In this document: positions 35,602-42,641 of the stretch, piece by piece
How positions within the stretch are numbered: the stretch's first letter is position 1
How the letters are laid out: every line of letters begins with the position of its first letter
Source: Thiomicrorhabdus sp965603495
GTDB lineage: Bacteria > Pseudomonadota > Gammaproteobacteria > Thiomicrospirales > Thiomicrospiraceae
Assembly: GCA_965603495.1 (NCBI GenBank)
Contig: CBFDDF010000001.1
Coordinates: forward strand, 682,001 to 746,000
Direction of reading: 5' to 3'
Length of the DNA: 64,000 nt
The notes under the pieces: model-generated
What the model was told of the DNA's origin: nothing
The model's input: only the letters and a program-made list of their open reading frames with translations
The model's database searches: none
Position numbers and translations under genes: made by a program

Positions 35602-36447
35602 ATGAGTTGGGAATTATTCCAGGCACGTTTTCAAAGTATTCGGGATAACAAAGCGTTTGAGTTGTTTGTGATCGGTGTAATTGTTTTTTCATCACTGATG
35701 ATCGGCATGCGTACCTATGAACTGCATCCTCTATTAGATGGTGGCTTACGCTTTTTAGATTATGCCGTGACCCTGTTTTTTGTGATCGAACTTTCAATTC
35801 GGATGGCCGCTGAAAAACGCTTGGCAGATTTCTTTAAAAAAGGTTGGAATATTTTCGACTTTATTATTGTGATGGTCAGCTTAATTCCGCTAGATGATTC
35901 TGAATATGCCTTGATTGCACGTATGTTGCGTCTATTCCGAGTCATGCGTTTGATCTCATTTATTCCTGAATTACGTGTTTTGGTGAATGCCTTAATTTCG
36001 GCGATGCCGAGAATGGGTTATGTCGCGTTATTGATGTTTATCATTTTCTATCTCTATGCCGTCATTGGTAATTTGCTTTTTGGTCATTTAAATCCAGTTT
36101 TATGGGGTGATCTAGGGGTCTCTTTATTGACGCTGTTCCGCGTTGCCACCTTTGAAGATTGGACCGACGTCATGTATGAAGCAATGACGTTATATAGCTT
36201 GAGTTGGATCTACTTCATTACCTTTATATTTTTCTCAGCATTTGTCTTCTTAAATATGATGATCGGTATCGTGGTCGAAGTACTGGATGAAGAGCATAAA
36301 AAAATGGAAGCCGAAAATATGGCAGAGTCGGTTGCGGATGAGAAGAGTGCAAAAGAGAGTTATGAAAAGCGTATTGAGTCTGAGGTATCGGCATTACACC
36401 AAAAACTCGATCTATTGTTGGCTCAACAAACTGTTAATAAGTCCTAA
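35602..36447 (+). CDS. voltage-gated cation channel, single-domain (BacNav-like)
   Basis: 281-residue six-helix ion channel of the Ion_trans family, the tetrameric one-domain type of NaChBac. The S4 segment carries Arg at every third position (ARMLRLFRVMRLISF). The pore has the FRVATFEDWTDVMYEAM selectivity loop, with filter T183-F-E-D-W-T188; classical bacterial sodium channels have TLESWS. S6 has FLNMMIGIVVEVL and the end (about 235-281) is a coiled coil as in BacNav. The start is ATG 35602 with GGTGGAG upstream; an in-frame GTG 35590 is less likely. Ion choice is unresolved. Confidence 0.87.
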   Translation: MSWELFQARFQSIRDNKAFELFVIGVIVFSSLMIGMRTYELHPLLDGGLRFLDYAVTLFFVIELSIRMAAEKRLADFFKKGWNIFDFIIVMVSLIPLDDSEYALIARMLRLFRVMRLISFIPELRVLVNALISAMPRMGYVALLMFIIFYLYAVIGNLLFGHLNPVLWGDLGVSLLTLFRVATFEDWTDVMYEAMTLYSLSWIYFITFIFFSAFVFLNMMIGIVVEVLDEEHKKMEAENMAESVADEKSAKESYEKRIESEVSALHQKLDLLLAQQTVNKS

Positions 36448-36458
36448 CCAAACAAGCT

Positions 36459-36470
36459 ACCAGGCCTGGT
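36459..36470. repeat. ACCAGGCCTGGT palindrome, copy 10
   Basis: Perfect palindrome extended to AAGCTACC..GGTAGCTT. It starts 12 bp after the channel stop codon, between convergent genes. Confidence 0.95.
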
Positions 36471-36510
36471 AGCTTTTAATAACTCGAATTGATTTATTGA
36501 ATCTATGTCA

Positions 36511-36552
36511 TAAAAAAGGCGCTGTTAATAAAGTTTAACAGCGCCTTTTTTA
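36511..36552. terminator. bidirectional terminator
   Basis: 17-bp stem (36512-36528 with 36535-36551), GC-rich in the middle with A and T tracts at the ends. Confidence 0.9.
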
Positions 36553-36581
36553 TTAAGCGACAAGACTTTGTATTGAGGCTT

Positions 36582-37097
36582 TTACCAAACTAATAATTTA
36601 AAGCCTTCTTCTTGGAGTTCCATCAATGCAGCCGCCCCAACTTCTGAATACTCTGCAAACGGACGCATATCCGCATCAGACCAGTGGATGGTGTTCATGG
36701 TGTTGCCACAAGCAATCCAGCGGACATTGTAGTCTTTGGCAAAGCTGGCAACCCGCTCATAGGTTAGCGGGTCAATTTCACGTTTAGGTTTTTTGGCAAG
36801 GACATGCAAGCCAGGACCAATTGCAACGACGGCAATTTCGACATTGTCACCATATTTTTTGATCATCGCTTGAATCGAATTAAGGATGCCATGTTGATAG
36901 TTAGCATCTGCTTTATTAAACATATAGACCGCTTTGTGTTCTGCAGGGTCTCCAGGGAAGCGGTCTGTGACTGGGTCTTGTAACTCAGGTACTGGTTTAA
37001 GTTTAAACTCAGCTGTATTTCCGCTTGTAGAAGTCGCGTAGAGTGATGCGCTGAATAAACACAAGCTCAAGACAAAAGTAGATTTTAAAAGAGACAT
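36582..37097 (-). CDS. periplasmic DsrE-family protein
   Basis: 171-residue DsrE/DsrF-fold protein with a signal peptide (LSLCLFSASLYA, residues about 1-22). The fold is seen in KAVYMFNKADANYQHGILNSIQAMI, VEIAVVAIGPGLHVLAK and VRWIACGNTMNTI with a single conserved Cys. DsrE proteins relay sulfur in sulfur oxidation or tRNA thiolation, but the exported single-Cys form is of unknown role; a sulfur-metabolising host is plausible. Upstream, a 10-bp inverted repeat lies in the gap shared with bolA. Confidence 0.78.
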   Translation of the reverse strand: MSLLKSTFVLSLCLFSASLYATSTSGNTAEFKLKPVPELQDPVTDRFPGDPAEHKAVYMFNKADANYQHGILNSIQAMIKKYGDNVEIAVVAIGPGLHVLAKKPKREIDPLTYERVASFAKDYNVRWIACGNTMNTIHWSDADMRPFAEYSEVGAAALMELQEEGFKLLVW

Positions 37098-37130
37098 AAT
37101 TAGGTACCTGCTGGTTAAGAGAGGCTATTT

Positions 37131-37180
37131 TAATGTTAAGGGTTTAGTCTTAGCAGCTTAGTGGCTAATACTTAACATTA
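37131..37180. repeat. 10-bp inverted repeat between DsrE-like gene and bolA
   Basis: TAATGTTAAG (37131-37140) and CTTAACATTA (37171-37180), perfect, 30 bp apart. It sits in the divergent promoter gap and could be an operator; a TATAAT on the minus strand overlaps its right arm (37177-37182). Confidence 0.5.
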
Positions 37181-37292
37181 TAACCCATAGATTTATAGGA
37201 GTTATCAATGTGGGGTTAGTTGAGTTTATAATGATGAAATCATAGAGCACTGAAAAGAGAGCTCATAAACCTTAAAGTCAGGATAGACATAG

Positions 37293-37589
37293 ATGTTACA
37301 GTCACAAATAGAACAAGCCATAAACGAAAATTTTAAGATTACTTTTTTTGAATTATTGAATGAGAGTCATATGCATTCTGGGCCTGCGCCAGAATCACAC
37401 TTTAAGATGACATTGGTTTCAGAAGACTTTGTTGGCGTGAGTAAAGTCAAACGCCAGCAAGCAGTCTATCGAGTATTGTCTGAGTTGATGCCACAGTTTC
37501 ATGCCTTAGCGTTACATACTTATTCACCTGAAGAGTGGGCTGTTTTGGCTATGGCACCTGCGTCACCTAAATGTACTGGTGGTCATTAA
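37293..37589 (+). CDS. bolA: BolA-family protein
   Basis: 98-residue BolA-fold protein. Motifs: ESHMHSGPAPESHFKMTLVSEDFVGVSKVKRQQAVYRVL, with the helix-turn-helix-like class II KH fold. BolA proteins partner with monothiol glutaredoxins in Fe-S trafficking and influence cell shape and biofilm genes. No glutaredoxin is adjacent. RBS AGGA. The C-terminus carries an extra PKCTGGH tail. Confidence 0.88.
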   Translation: MLQSQIEQAINENFKITFFELLNESHMHSGPAPESHFKMTLVSEDFVGVSKVKRQQAVYRVLSELMPQFHALALHTYSPEEWAVLAMAPASPKCTGGH

Positions 37590-37668
37590 TGTATTAAGAG
37601 ATATTTGGATTGTGGGCGAGGGCGTGATTAATCGACGCGCTTTGATGAAGGGGTGAAGAGCTGGTGCG

Positions 37669-38232
37669 TTATTCTGAGTCGGGATAGCCTTCATTTTCAG
37701 GGTCTATTTCCGGATAGTTTAGATACCAAATTCGAGTAAATTTTTCAGGGTCTAATTTGCGTTGCAGTAATAGCACGGCCTGAATATATTGCTCAATGTA
37801 CATATAGTTGCCTTTACGCAACGATTGCCACAAATGACGATATTTGGTGGGCAGGAAGTTCTTAAAGTGCGGGATAAGTCCAAAGTCTTGCTCGGTCTCT
37901 GCGATGCGCTTGATGACTTCTTGCCTGGCGGCATGCTGATAAAACCTATGTTGATTATCAAACAGTTTACCAATCCAAAAAAGCAGGCCCGCAGTCACTA
38001 CAAAGCTAATGAAGGGGTGGTCAAATAGAAATGCACCTAGTAAGGTAAAGACCACTAACAAGACCGCGCTCACTGGTAAGGTGAGGATAGAGATCCAAAT
38101 TTTATCGCCTTTTAATTGGTCAGCGACGGCTCTAACACTAAAGTAATTAGGGTCGACTTTATTCAGGCGTTCCAGCATCTCTTCGGGGCTAGGAATCCAT
38201 TCGGTTTGTTCAGTGTTGTTTGGATCTTCCAT
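37669..38232 (-). CDS. hypothetical two-helix membrane protein
   Basis: 187-residue protein I do not recognise. An acidic N-terminus (about 1-45) precedes two membrane helices (about 48-98, ISILTLPVSAVLLVVFTLLGAFL and FVVTAGLLFWIGKLF), then a charged soluble domain rich in aromatic residues and Lys/Arg. The next gene on the minus strand starts 41 bp upstream (apaH end), so it may belong to the same transcript. Confidence 0.65.
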   Translation of the reverse strand: MEDPNNTEQTEWIPSPEEMLERLNKVDPNYFSVRAVADQLKGDKIWISILTLPVSAVLLVVFTLLGAFLFDHPFISFVVTAGLLFWIGKLFDNQHRFYQHAARQEVIKRIAETEQDFGLIPHFKNFLPTKYRHLWQSLRKGNYMYIEQYIQAVLLLQRKLDPEKFTRIWYLNYPEIDPENEGYPDSE

Positions 38233-38273
38233 CGTGACCTAGCTACCTTTTATCCCTGCTTACTGCAGAGCAC

Positions 38274-39149
38274 TTATTTAGAGTTTTTCTTAATTTTATC
38301 GGCTTTGGGTTTACATTTCTGTTGGCAATCGACTGTATAGCGTTGCTTTTCTTCAATCGAATAGGCAGTCAATGCGCCTCCCCATAAGCAACCTGTATCG
38401 GTTGCATGTACCTGATAAGCATCAATTGCACCAAGCGTAGACCAATGACCAAAGAAAATTTCCGAATCTTTATTTTTTCGGTTCGGGAAGACAAACCAAG
38501 GTTCAAGGGGCGCTACCTTATCTCTGTTTTTAGCCGTAGGCGCCGAGTTGAGTTTAAACTCCAATTTACCATTTGCATCACAATAACGCATTCTGGAAAA
38601 CGCATTGACAATATAGCGAATGCGATCCCATCCACTTAAAGTTTCTTGCCACTCCACTGACTGATTGCCAAAAAGATGTTCTGCTAAGAACGCTTTCCAA
38701 CGATCGCTTTTAAGGTGTGCTTCGGCTTCTTTAGCATAGCCTTGTGCTTGCTGGATTGTCCACTGTGGCGGAATGCCTGCATGAACCATCACCGCATTAT
38801 AAACAGGATGATTTACCATTAAGGGTTGATGTCTTAACCAGTTCATCAGCTCTTTAACATCATCCGCTTTTAGAATCTCGGTAAGCGTATCGGATTTGGA
38901 GAGGTACTTTTCCAGGCCGGCATAAACTGAGAGCAGATGAAAATCATGATTTCCTAAAACGGTATGAGCACGCCCCTTTTCTTGTAATTGTTTGACGAAT
39001 CGCAAACACTCAAGAGATTTAGGGCCTCGATTCACTAAGTCACCGACAAACCACAGGATATCTTTTTCAGGTTGAAAGTCAATATGCTGCAATAGGCTCT
39101 GCAACTCATCAAAACAACCTTGTAGGTCACCAATTACATAAGTTGCCAT
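38274..39149 (-). CDS. apaH: bis(5'-nucleosyl)-tetraphosphatase, symmetrical (ApaH)
   Basis: 291-residue metallophosphatase that cleaves Ap4A into two ADP. Metal-binding motifs: GDLQGCFDEL (residues 7-), GDLVNRGPKSLE and GNHDFHLL. It ends the lptD-surA-pdxA-rsmA-apaH cluster; apaG, normally between rsmA and apaH, is absent. RBS AGAGG. Confidence 0.93.
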   Translation of the reverse strand: MATYVIGDLQGCFDELQSLLQHIDFQPEKDILWFVGDLVNRGPKSLECLRFVKQLQEKGRAHTVLGNHDFHLLSVYAGLEKYLSKSDTLTEILKADDVKELMNWLRHQPLMVNHPVYNAVMVHAGIPPQWTIQQAQGYAKEAEAHLKSDRWKAFLAEHLFGNQSVEWQETLSGWDRIRYIVNAFSRMRYCDANGKLEFKLNSAPTAKNRDKVAPLEPWFVFPNRKNKDSEIFFGHWSTLGAIDAYQVHATDTGCLWGGALTAYSIEEKQRYTVDCQQKCKPKADKIKKNSK

Positions 39150-39173
39150 AGTGTAAACCTCTCTTGGAAATCT

Positions 39174-39998
39174 TTATGCTTGGGTTTTAAGTTGGTGATA
39201 CAAGTTAGCGAGCTGTACAAAGTTCTCAAGCTTGAGAGTCTCAGCACGAAGGCCTGGATCAATTCCCAATGATTCAATTTGTTCACTGTCTAACCAGCCT
39301 TTTAAATTGTTACGCAAGGTTTTACGTTTCAGACTGAAGGATTGACGAACCACATCCGAAAAAGTTTTCTCATCATCAGCAATAAACGGTTTAATCTTGT
39401 GCGGGATTAAACGAATAATCGCCGACTCCACCTTCGGGGGAGGTGTGAAGTTTTCAGGTCCGACGGTAAACAGATATTCCGTTTCACACGCATATTGAAT
39501 CATGACACTTAAACGACCAAAGGTTTTGCCACCAGGGCTTGCGGTGATGCGGTCAACGACCTCTTTTTGTAACATAAAATGCATGTCGCTAATCTTATCA
39601 GCATACTTGAGTAGGTGGAACATCAACGGGCTCGAGATATTGTAGGGTAGGTTGCCGACGATGCGAATGGATTTTTCAGACTCGGACAGCAGTGTCGCGT
39701 AATCAAATTTAAGTGCATCTGTGTGATGCAGGTTAAAGGCCGGTTTAGTGGCAAATTTGATTTTAAGCGGGCCAATCAAGTCATTATCGATTTCAATGAT
39801 ATCGAGTTTTTTAACGCGGTCGATAAGCGGCGCGGTTAGCGCGGCTTCACCGGGTCCAATCTCGACCATATGATCTTCTGCCGTAGGGCGGATTGCAGCA
39901 ACGATCTGGTCAATAATGCGCCCATTATTCAAGAAGTTTTGCCCAAACTGCTTCTTATGTTTATGGGTCGAAGGACGACCAGATTTTTGCTTTGCCAT
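39174..39998 (-). CDS. rsmA: 16S rRNA dimethyladenosine transferase RsmA (KsgA)
   Basis: 274-residue SAM enzyme that dimethylates A1518 and A1519 near the 3' end of 16S rRNA. Motifs KKQFGQNFLNNGRIIDQIV, VEIGPGEAALT (motif I), LDIIEIDNDL and NLPYNISSPL (catalytic NLPY) are clear. It is 24 bp upstream of apaH. Confidence 0.96.
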   Translation of the reverse strand: MAKQKSGRPSTHKHKKQFGQNFLNNGRIIDQIVAAIRPTAEDHMVEIGPGEAALTAPLIDRVKKLDIIEIDNDLIGPLKIKFATKPAFNLHHTDALKFDYATLLSESEKSIRIVGNLPYNISSPLMFHLLKYADKISDMHFMLQKEVVDRITASPGGKTFGRLSVMIQYACETEYLFTVGPENFTPPPKVESAIIRLIPHKIKPFIADDEKTFSDVVRQSFSLKRKTLRNNLKGWLDSEQIESLGIDPGLRAETLKLENFVQLANLYHQLKTQA

Positions 39999-40116
39999 AG
40001 TATTTTCTCTGTTGGTATTCGGATTGCTATTCTAATGATTAAGTTGACGTTAAAAATCACATAGCCATTGATGATTATGTCATTTTCTATCGCTGTATCT
40101 GTGTTGCTTTGTTAGG

Positions 40117-41097
40117 TTAAGAACGACTCTGAATCATCTCTAAAGCGACTTCTATCGCATATTTAAAACTGCCACTATCTGCATTTCCCGTGCCTGCTAA
40201 ATCCAAGGCGGTGCCATGATCTACTGAAGTGCGAATAAACGGCAGTCCTAGCGTAATATTGACAGCATTACCAAATCCGATATGTTTCAAAACCGGTAAG
40301 CCTTGGTCATGATACATTGCTAAAACTGCATCTGCTTTCTCTAGGTATTTCGGGGTAAACAACGTGTCTGCCGGTAGTGGACCACTTAAGTTCATCTCTC
40401 CGCTTAGGCGTTCTAAGACCGGATTGATGACATCAATCTCTTCGCGTCCCATATGACCATCTTCACCAGCATGTGGATTCAGGCCGGCCACTAAAATATG
40501 TGGGTTTTGAATGCCAAACTGGTGTTTTAAAGCGTTATGCGTGATTTGCAAAACTTCGGTGAGTAATGGTTGAGTAATCGCTTCCGGTACATCCTTGAGA
40601 GGGAGGTGGGTGGTGACTAACGCAACTCTCAGACCTGGTGTTGCCAGCATCATCACCACTTGCTTTGTATGGCTGTCTTCCGCCAATAACTCTGTATGGC
40701 CGGTAAAAGGCTGTCCTGCTTCATTGATGACGCCTTTATGCACTGGCCCTGTCACCATGCCGGCAAATTCATTATTCATACAGCCTTGAATCGCGCGTTT
40801 CAGCATTTGAATGACATATAAAGCATTCGCAGGATTGAGTTTGCCCATCTCTACCGGTTGAGCAGTCGGCAGATGTTCAATGGTTAACTGCTTTGCTCGG
40901 CTGGGTTGAGCTGGCAGAGAAGCATTATAGACCTTAAAACTGACCTCAAGTTTTAAGGCTGCGGCACGTTCTTCAAGCAGGATTTGGTCTGCGAGAACCA
41001 CTAATTCAACTGGCCAATCGATTTGTGCAAGTTGCAGAACCAAATCAGGGCCTATGCCAGCCGGTTCGCCAGAGGTAATGACCAATCTTTGAGTCAT
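40117..41097 (-). CDS. pdxA: 4-hydroxythreonine-4-phosphate dehydrogenase PdxA
   Basis: 326-residue NAD-dependent enzyme of pyridoxal phosphate synthesis. Motifs SGEPAGIGPDL at the N-terminus, TGHTELLAE, LNPHAGEDGHMGREE and ALAMYHDQGLPVLKHIGFG with the metal-binding HDQG. The start is ATG 41097 (MTQRLVITSGEP), with AAGGA 7 bp upstream; a GTG further upstream would add seven residues. Confidence 0.95.
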   Translation of the reverse strand: MTQRLVITSGEPAGIGPDLVLQLAQIDWPVELVVLADQILLEERAAALKLEVSFKVYNASLPAQPSRAKQLTIEHLPTAQPVEMGKLNPANALYVIQMLKRAIQGCMNNEFAGMVTGPVHKGVINEAGQPFTGHTELLAEDSHTKQVVMMLATPGLRVALVTTHLPLKDVPEAITQPLLTEVLQITHNALKHQFGIQNPHILVAGLNPHAGEDGHMGREEIDVINPVLERLSGEMNLSGPLPADTLFTPKYLEKADAVLAMYHDQGLPVLKHIGFGNAVNITLGLPFIRTSVDHGTALDLAGTGNADSGSFKYAIEVALEMIQSRS

Positions 41098-41226
41098 ATG
41101 TTTTCCTTGAAGTATCACTCTAAACTTCTTAAGTAGAAGTTATGAAAATTTAAACATCAACGCCAACTCGACAATCTGCCGAGCTGGCGTTGAATAAAAC
41201 GTTAATGTATCGAGTTTGGAGACTGT

Positions 41227-42567
41227 TTAACGATTAAATTCGTTCTCTAAACGAATTTGAATGAAGGCTTCATCTTTCAGACGACGTAACCACAAATCAA
41301 ACATCTCATTGGCTTTACGTATACGGATAGCTTGCTTGGCTTGTTGGGTTTTATCAACCGCTTGCTGATCGATAACACGTGTCTCTTCCAAGAATAAAAT
41401 CATCCAGCCTTTTTCAGTGGCAATCGGCGGCAAGGCTCGGTTAGCTTCAAGCTTGCTCATTTCATTACGTAAGGCACTAGGAATACCTTCAAGGGGTGTC
41501 CAACCTAAATCACTGTTTACATTTACCTCTTGTGGGATATCTGAAAACTGGTTAGACAAGTTCTCAAAAGCTTCCAAGTTTTTCATGGTTTTGGTCAGTT
41601 CGGTGATGTGGGCAGGGACGTTTGCTTGATCCGCATTCTCACTGAGGATAATAAAACGGTGTAAGTGATACTCTTTAATCAGTTGCGAAGCGTGATCTCT
41701 TGACTCAACCAGTTTGATTAAGTGAAAACCGCTTGGGCTTTGAATCACTTTACTGACTTGCCCCGGGTTTAAGCCGCTAATCGCATCGGCAAAAAAGGTC
41801 GGAATCTCAGCTTGTTTAAGCCAGCCTAAATCACCGCCATTTAAGGCTTTACTGCCGTTAGAATGACGAACCGCGAGTTGATTGAAATCCTCTCCCATCT
41901 TGATGCGCTTTAGCAGGTTTTGGACTTTTTCAAGCGCGTTTTCACGTTGTTGTGGGGTCGCTGACTCTGGAATTTCCACCAGAATGTGAGCCAAATGCAT
42001 TTCTACGTTACTGGTTTCCAATTTTTCACGTTGCAGATAGTATTCAATTTCACTTTCGGTGACATGCGCGCGGCTAATGACTTCAGCCTCACGCAGTTTT
42101 TGGATAAGGATTCTGTTTTTAATTTTTTCACGGATTTTCTGAAAACCATCTGGCATCTCAATATTAAGCTGGTTTCTTAAAGCCATTAATGTGAGTTTAT
42201 TTTGATCGGCAATTGTTTGTAACTGCTGATTTACTTCTTCATCTGCGACTTGCAAGCCTAATTGTTCAGCACGTTCAATCTGCAAGGTTTCTAAAATCAT
42301 ATTATCTAAAACCTTCGCTTGCAAAGCGGCAGTATCTTGCACCGGAATATTTTGTGCAGCCAACTCTTTGGCTTTGGTGAACATCTGAGTATTCAGTTCA
42401 CTTTTTAAGATGACTCGATCATTGACCACCGCAACGACTCGGTCAATCAAGGTTTCTTCTGCGACGGTTTGGTTCGCTGAGAATAGGGCTAAACTGGTAA
42501 AAAGGCCAAGGAAAAGGGGCTTTAAAGAAAGCGAACTCGGAAAAAATGAGGTTTTATGTTTTTTCAT
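41227..42567 (-). CDS. surA: periplasmic chaperone and peptidyl-prolyl isomerase SurA
   Basis: 446-residue outer-membrane-protein chaperone. Signal peptide (about 1-36), N-terminal SurA domain (DRVVAVVNDRVILKSELN), two parvulin domains (about 190-290, LAHILVEIPESATPQQRENALEKV, and about 295-400; the second is degenerate) and a C-terminal helix. It escorts barrels such as LptD to BAM, fitting its neighbour. Confidence 0.93.
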   Translation of the reverse strand: MKKHKTSFFPSSLSLKPLFLGLFTSLALFSANQTVAEETLIDRVVAVVNDRVILKSELNTQMFTKAKELAAQNIPVQDTAALQAKVLDNMILETLQIERAEQLGLQVADEEVNQQLQTIADQNKLTLMALRNQLNIEMPDGFQKIREKIKNRILIQKLREAEVISRAHVTESEIEYYLQREKLETSNVEMHLAHILVEIPESATPQQRENALEKVQNLLKRIKMGEDFNQLAVRHSNGSKALNGGDLGWLKQAEIPTFFADAISGLNPGQVSKVIQSPSGFHLIKLVESRDHASQLIKEYHLHRFIILSENADQANVPAHITELTKTMKNLEAFENLSNQFSDIPQEVNVNSDLGWTPLEGIPSALRNEMSKLEANRALPPIATEKGWMILFLEETRVIDQQAVDKTQQAKQAIRIRKANEMFDLWLRRLKDEAFIQIRLENEFNR

Positions 42568-42641
42568 GCAATTGCCGTTTTTAAGGTTCTAATTAAAATT
42601 AACCACTAAGGGTTATAGGTTCAAAGCTAAATATTCAAGGT

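Noticed and set aside
39250..39260. AAGGCCTGGA near 39251 in rsmA
   Set aside because: Keeps only part of the palindrome core and lacks the flanking symmetry; treated as chance.
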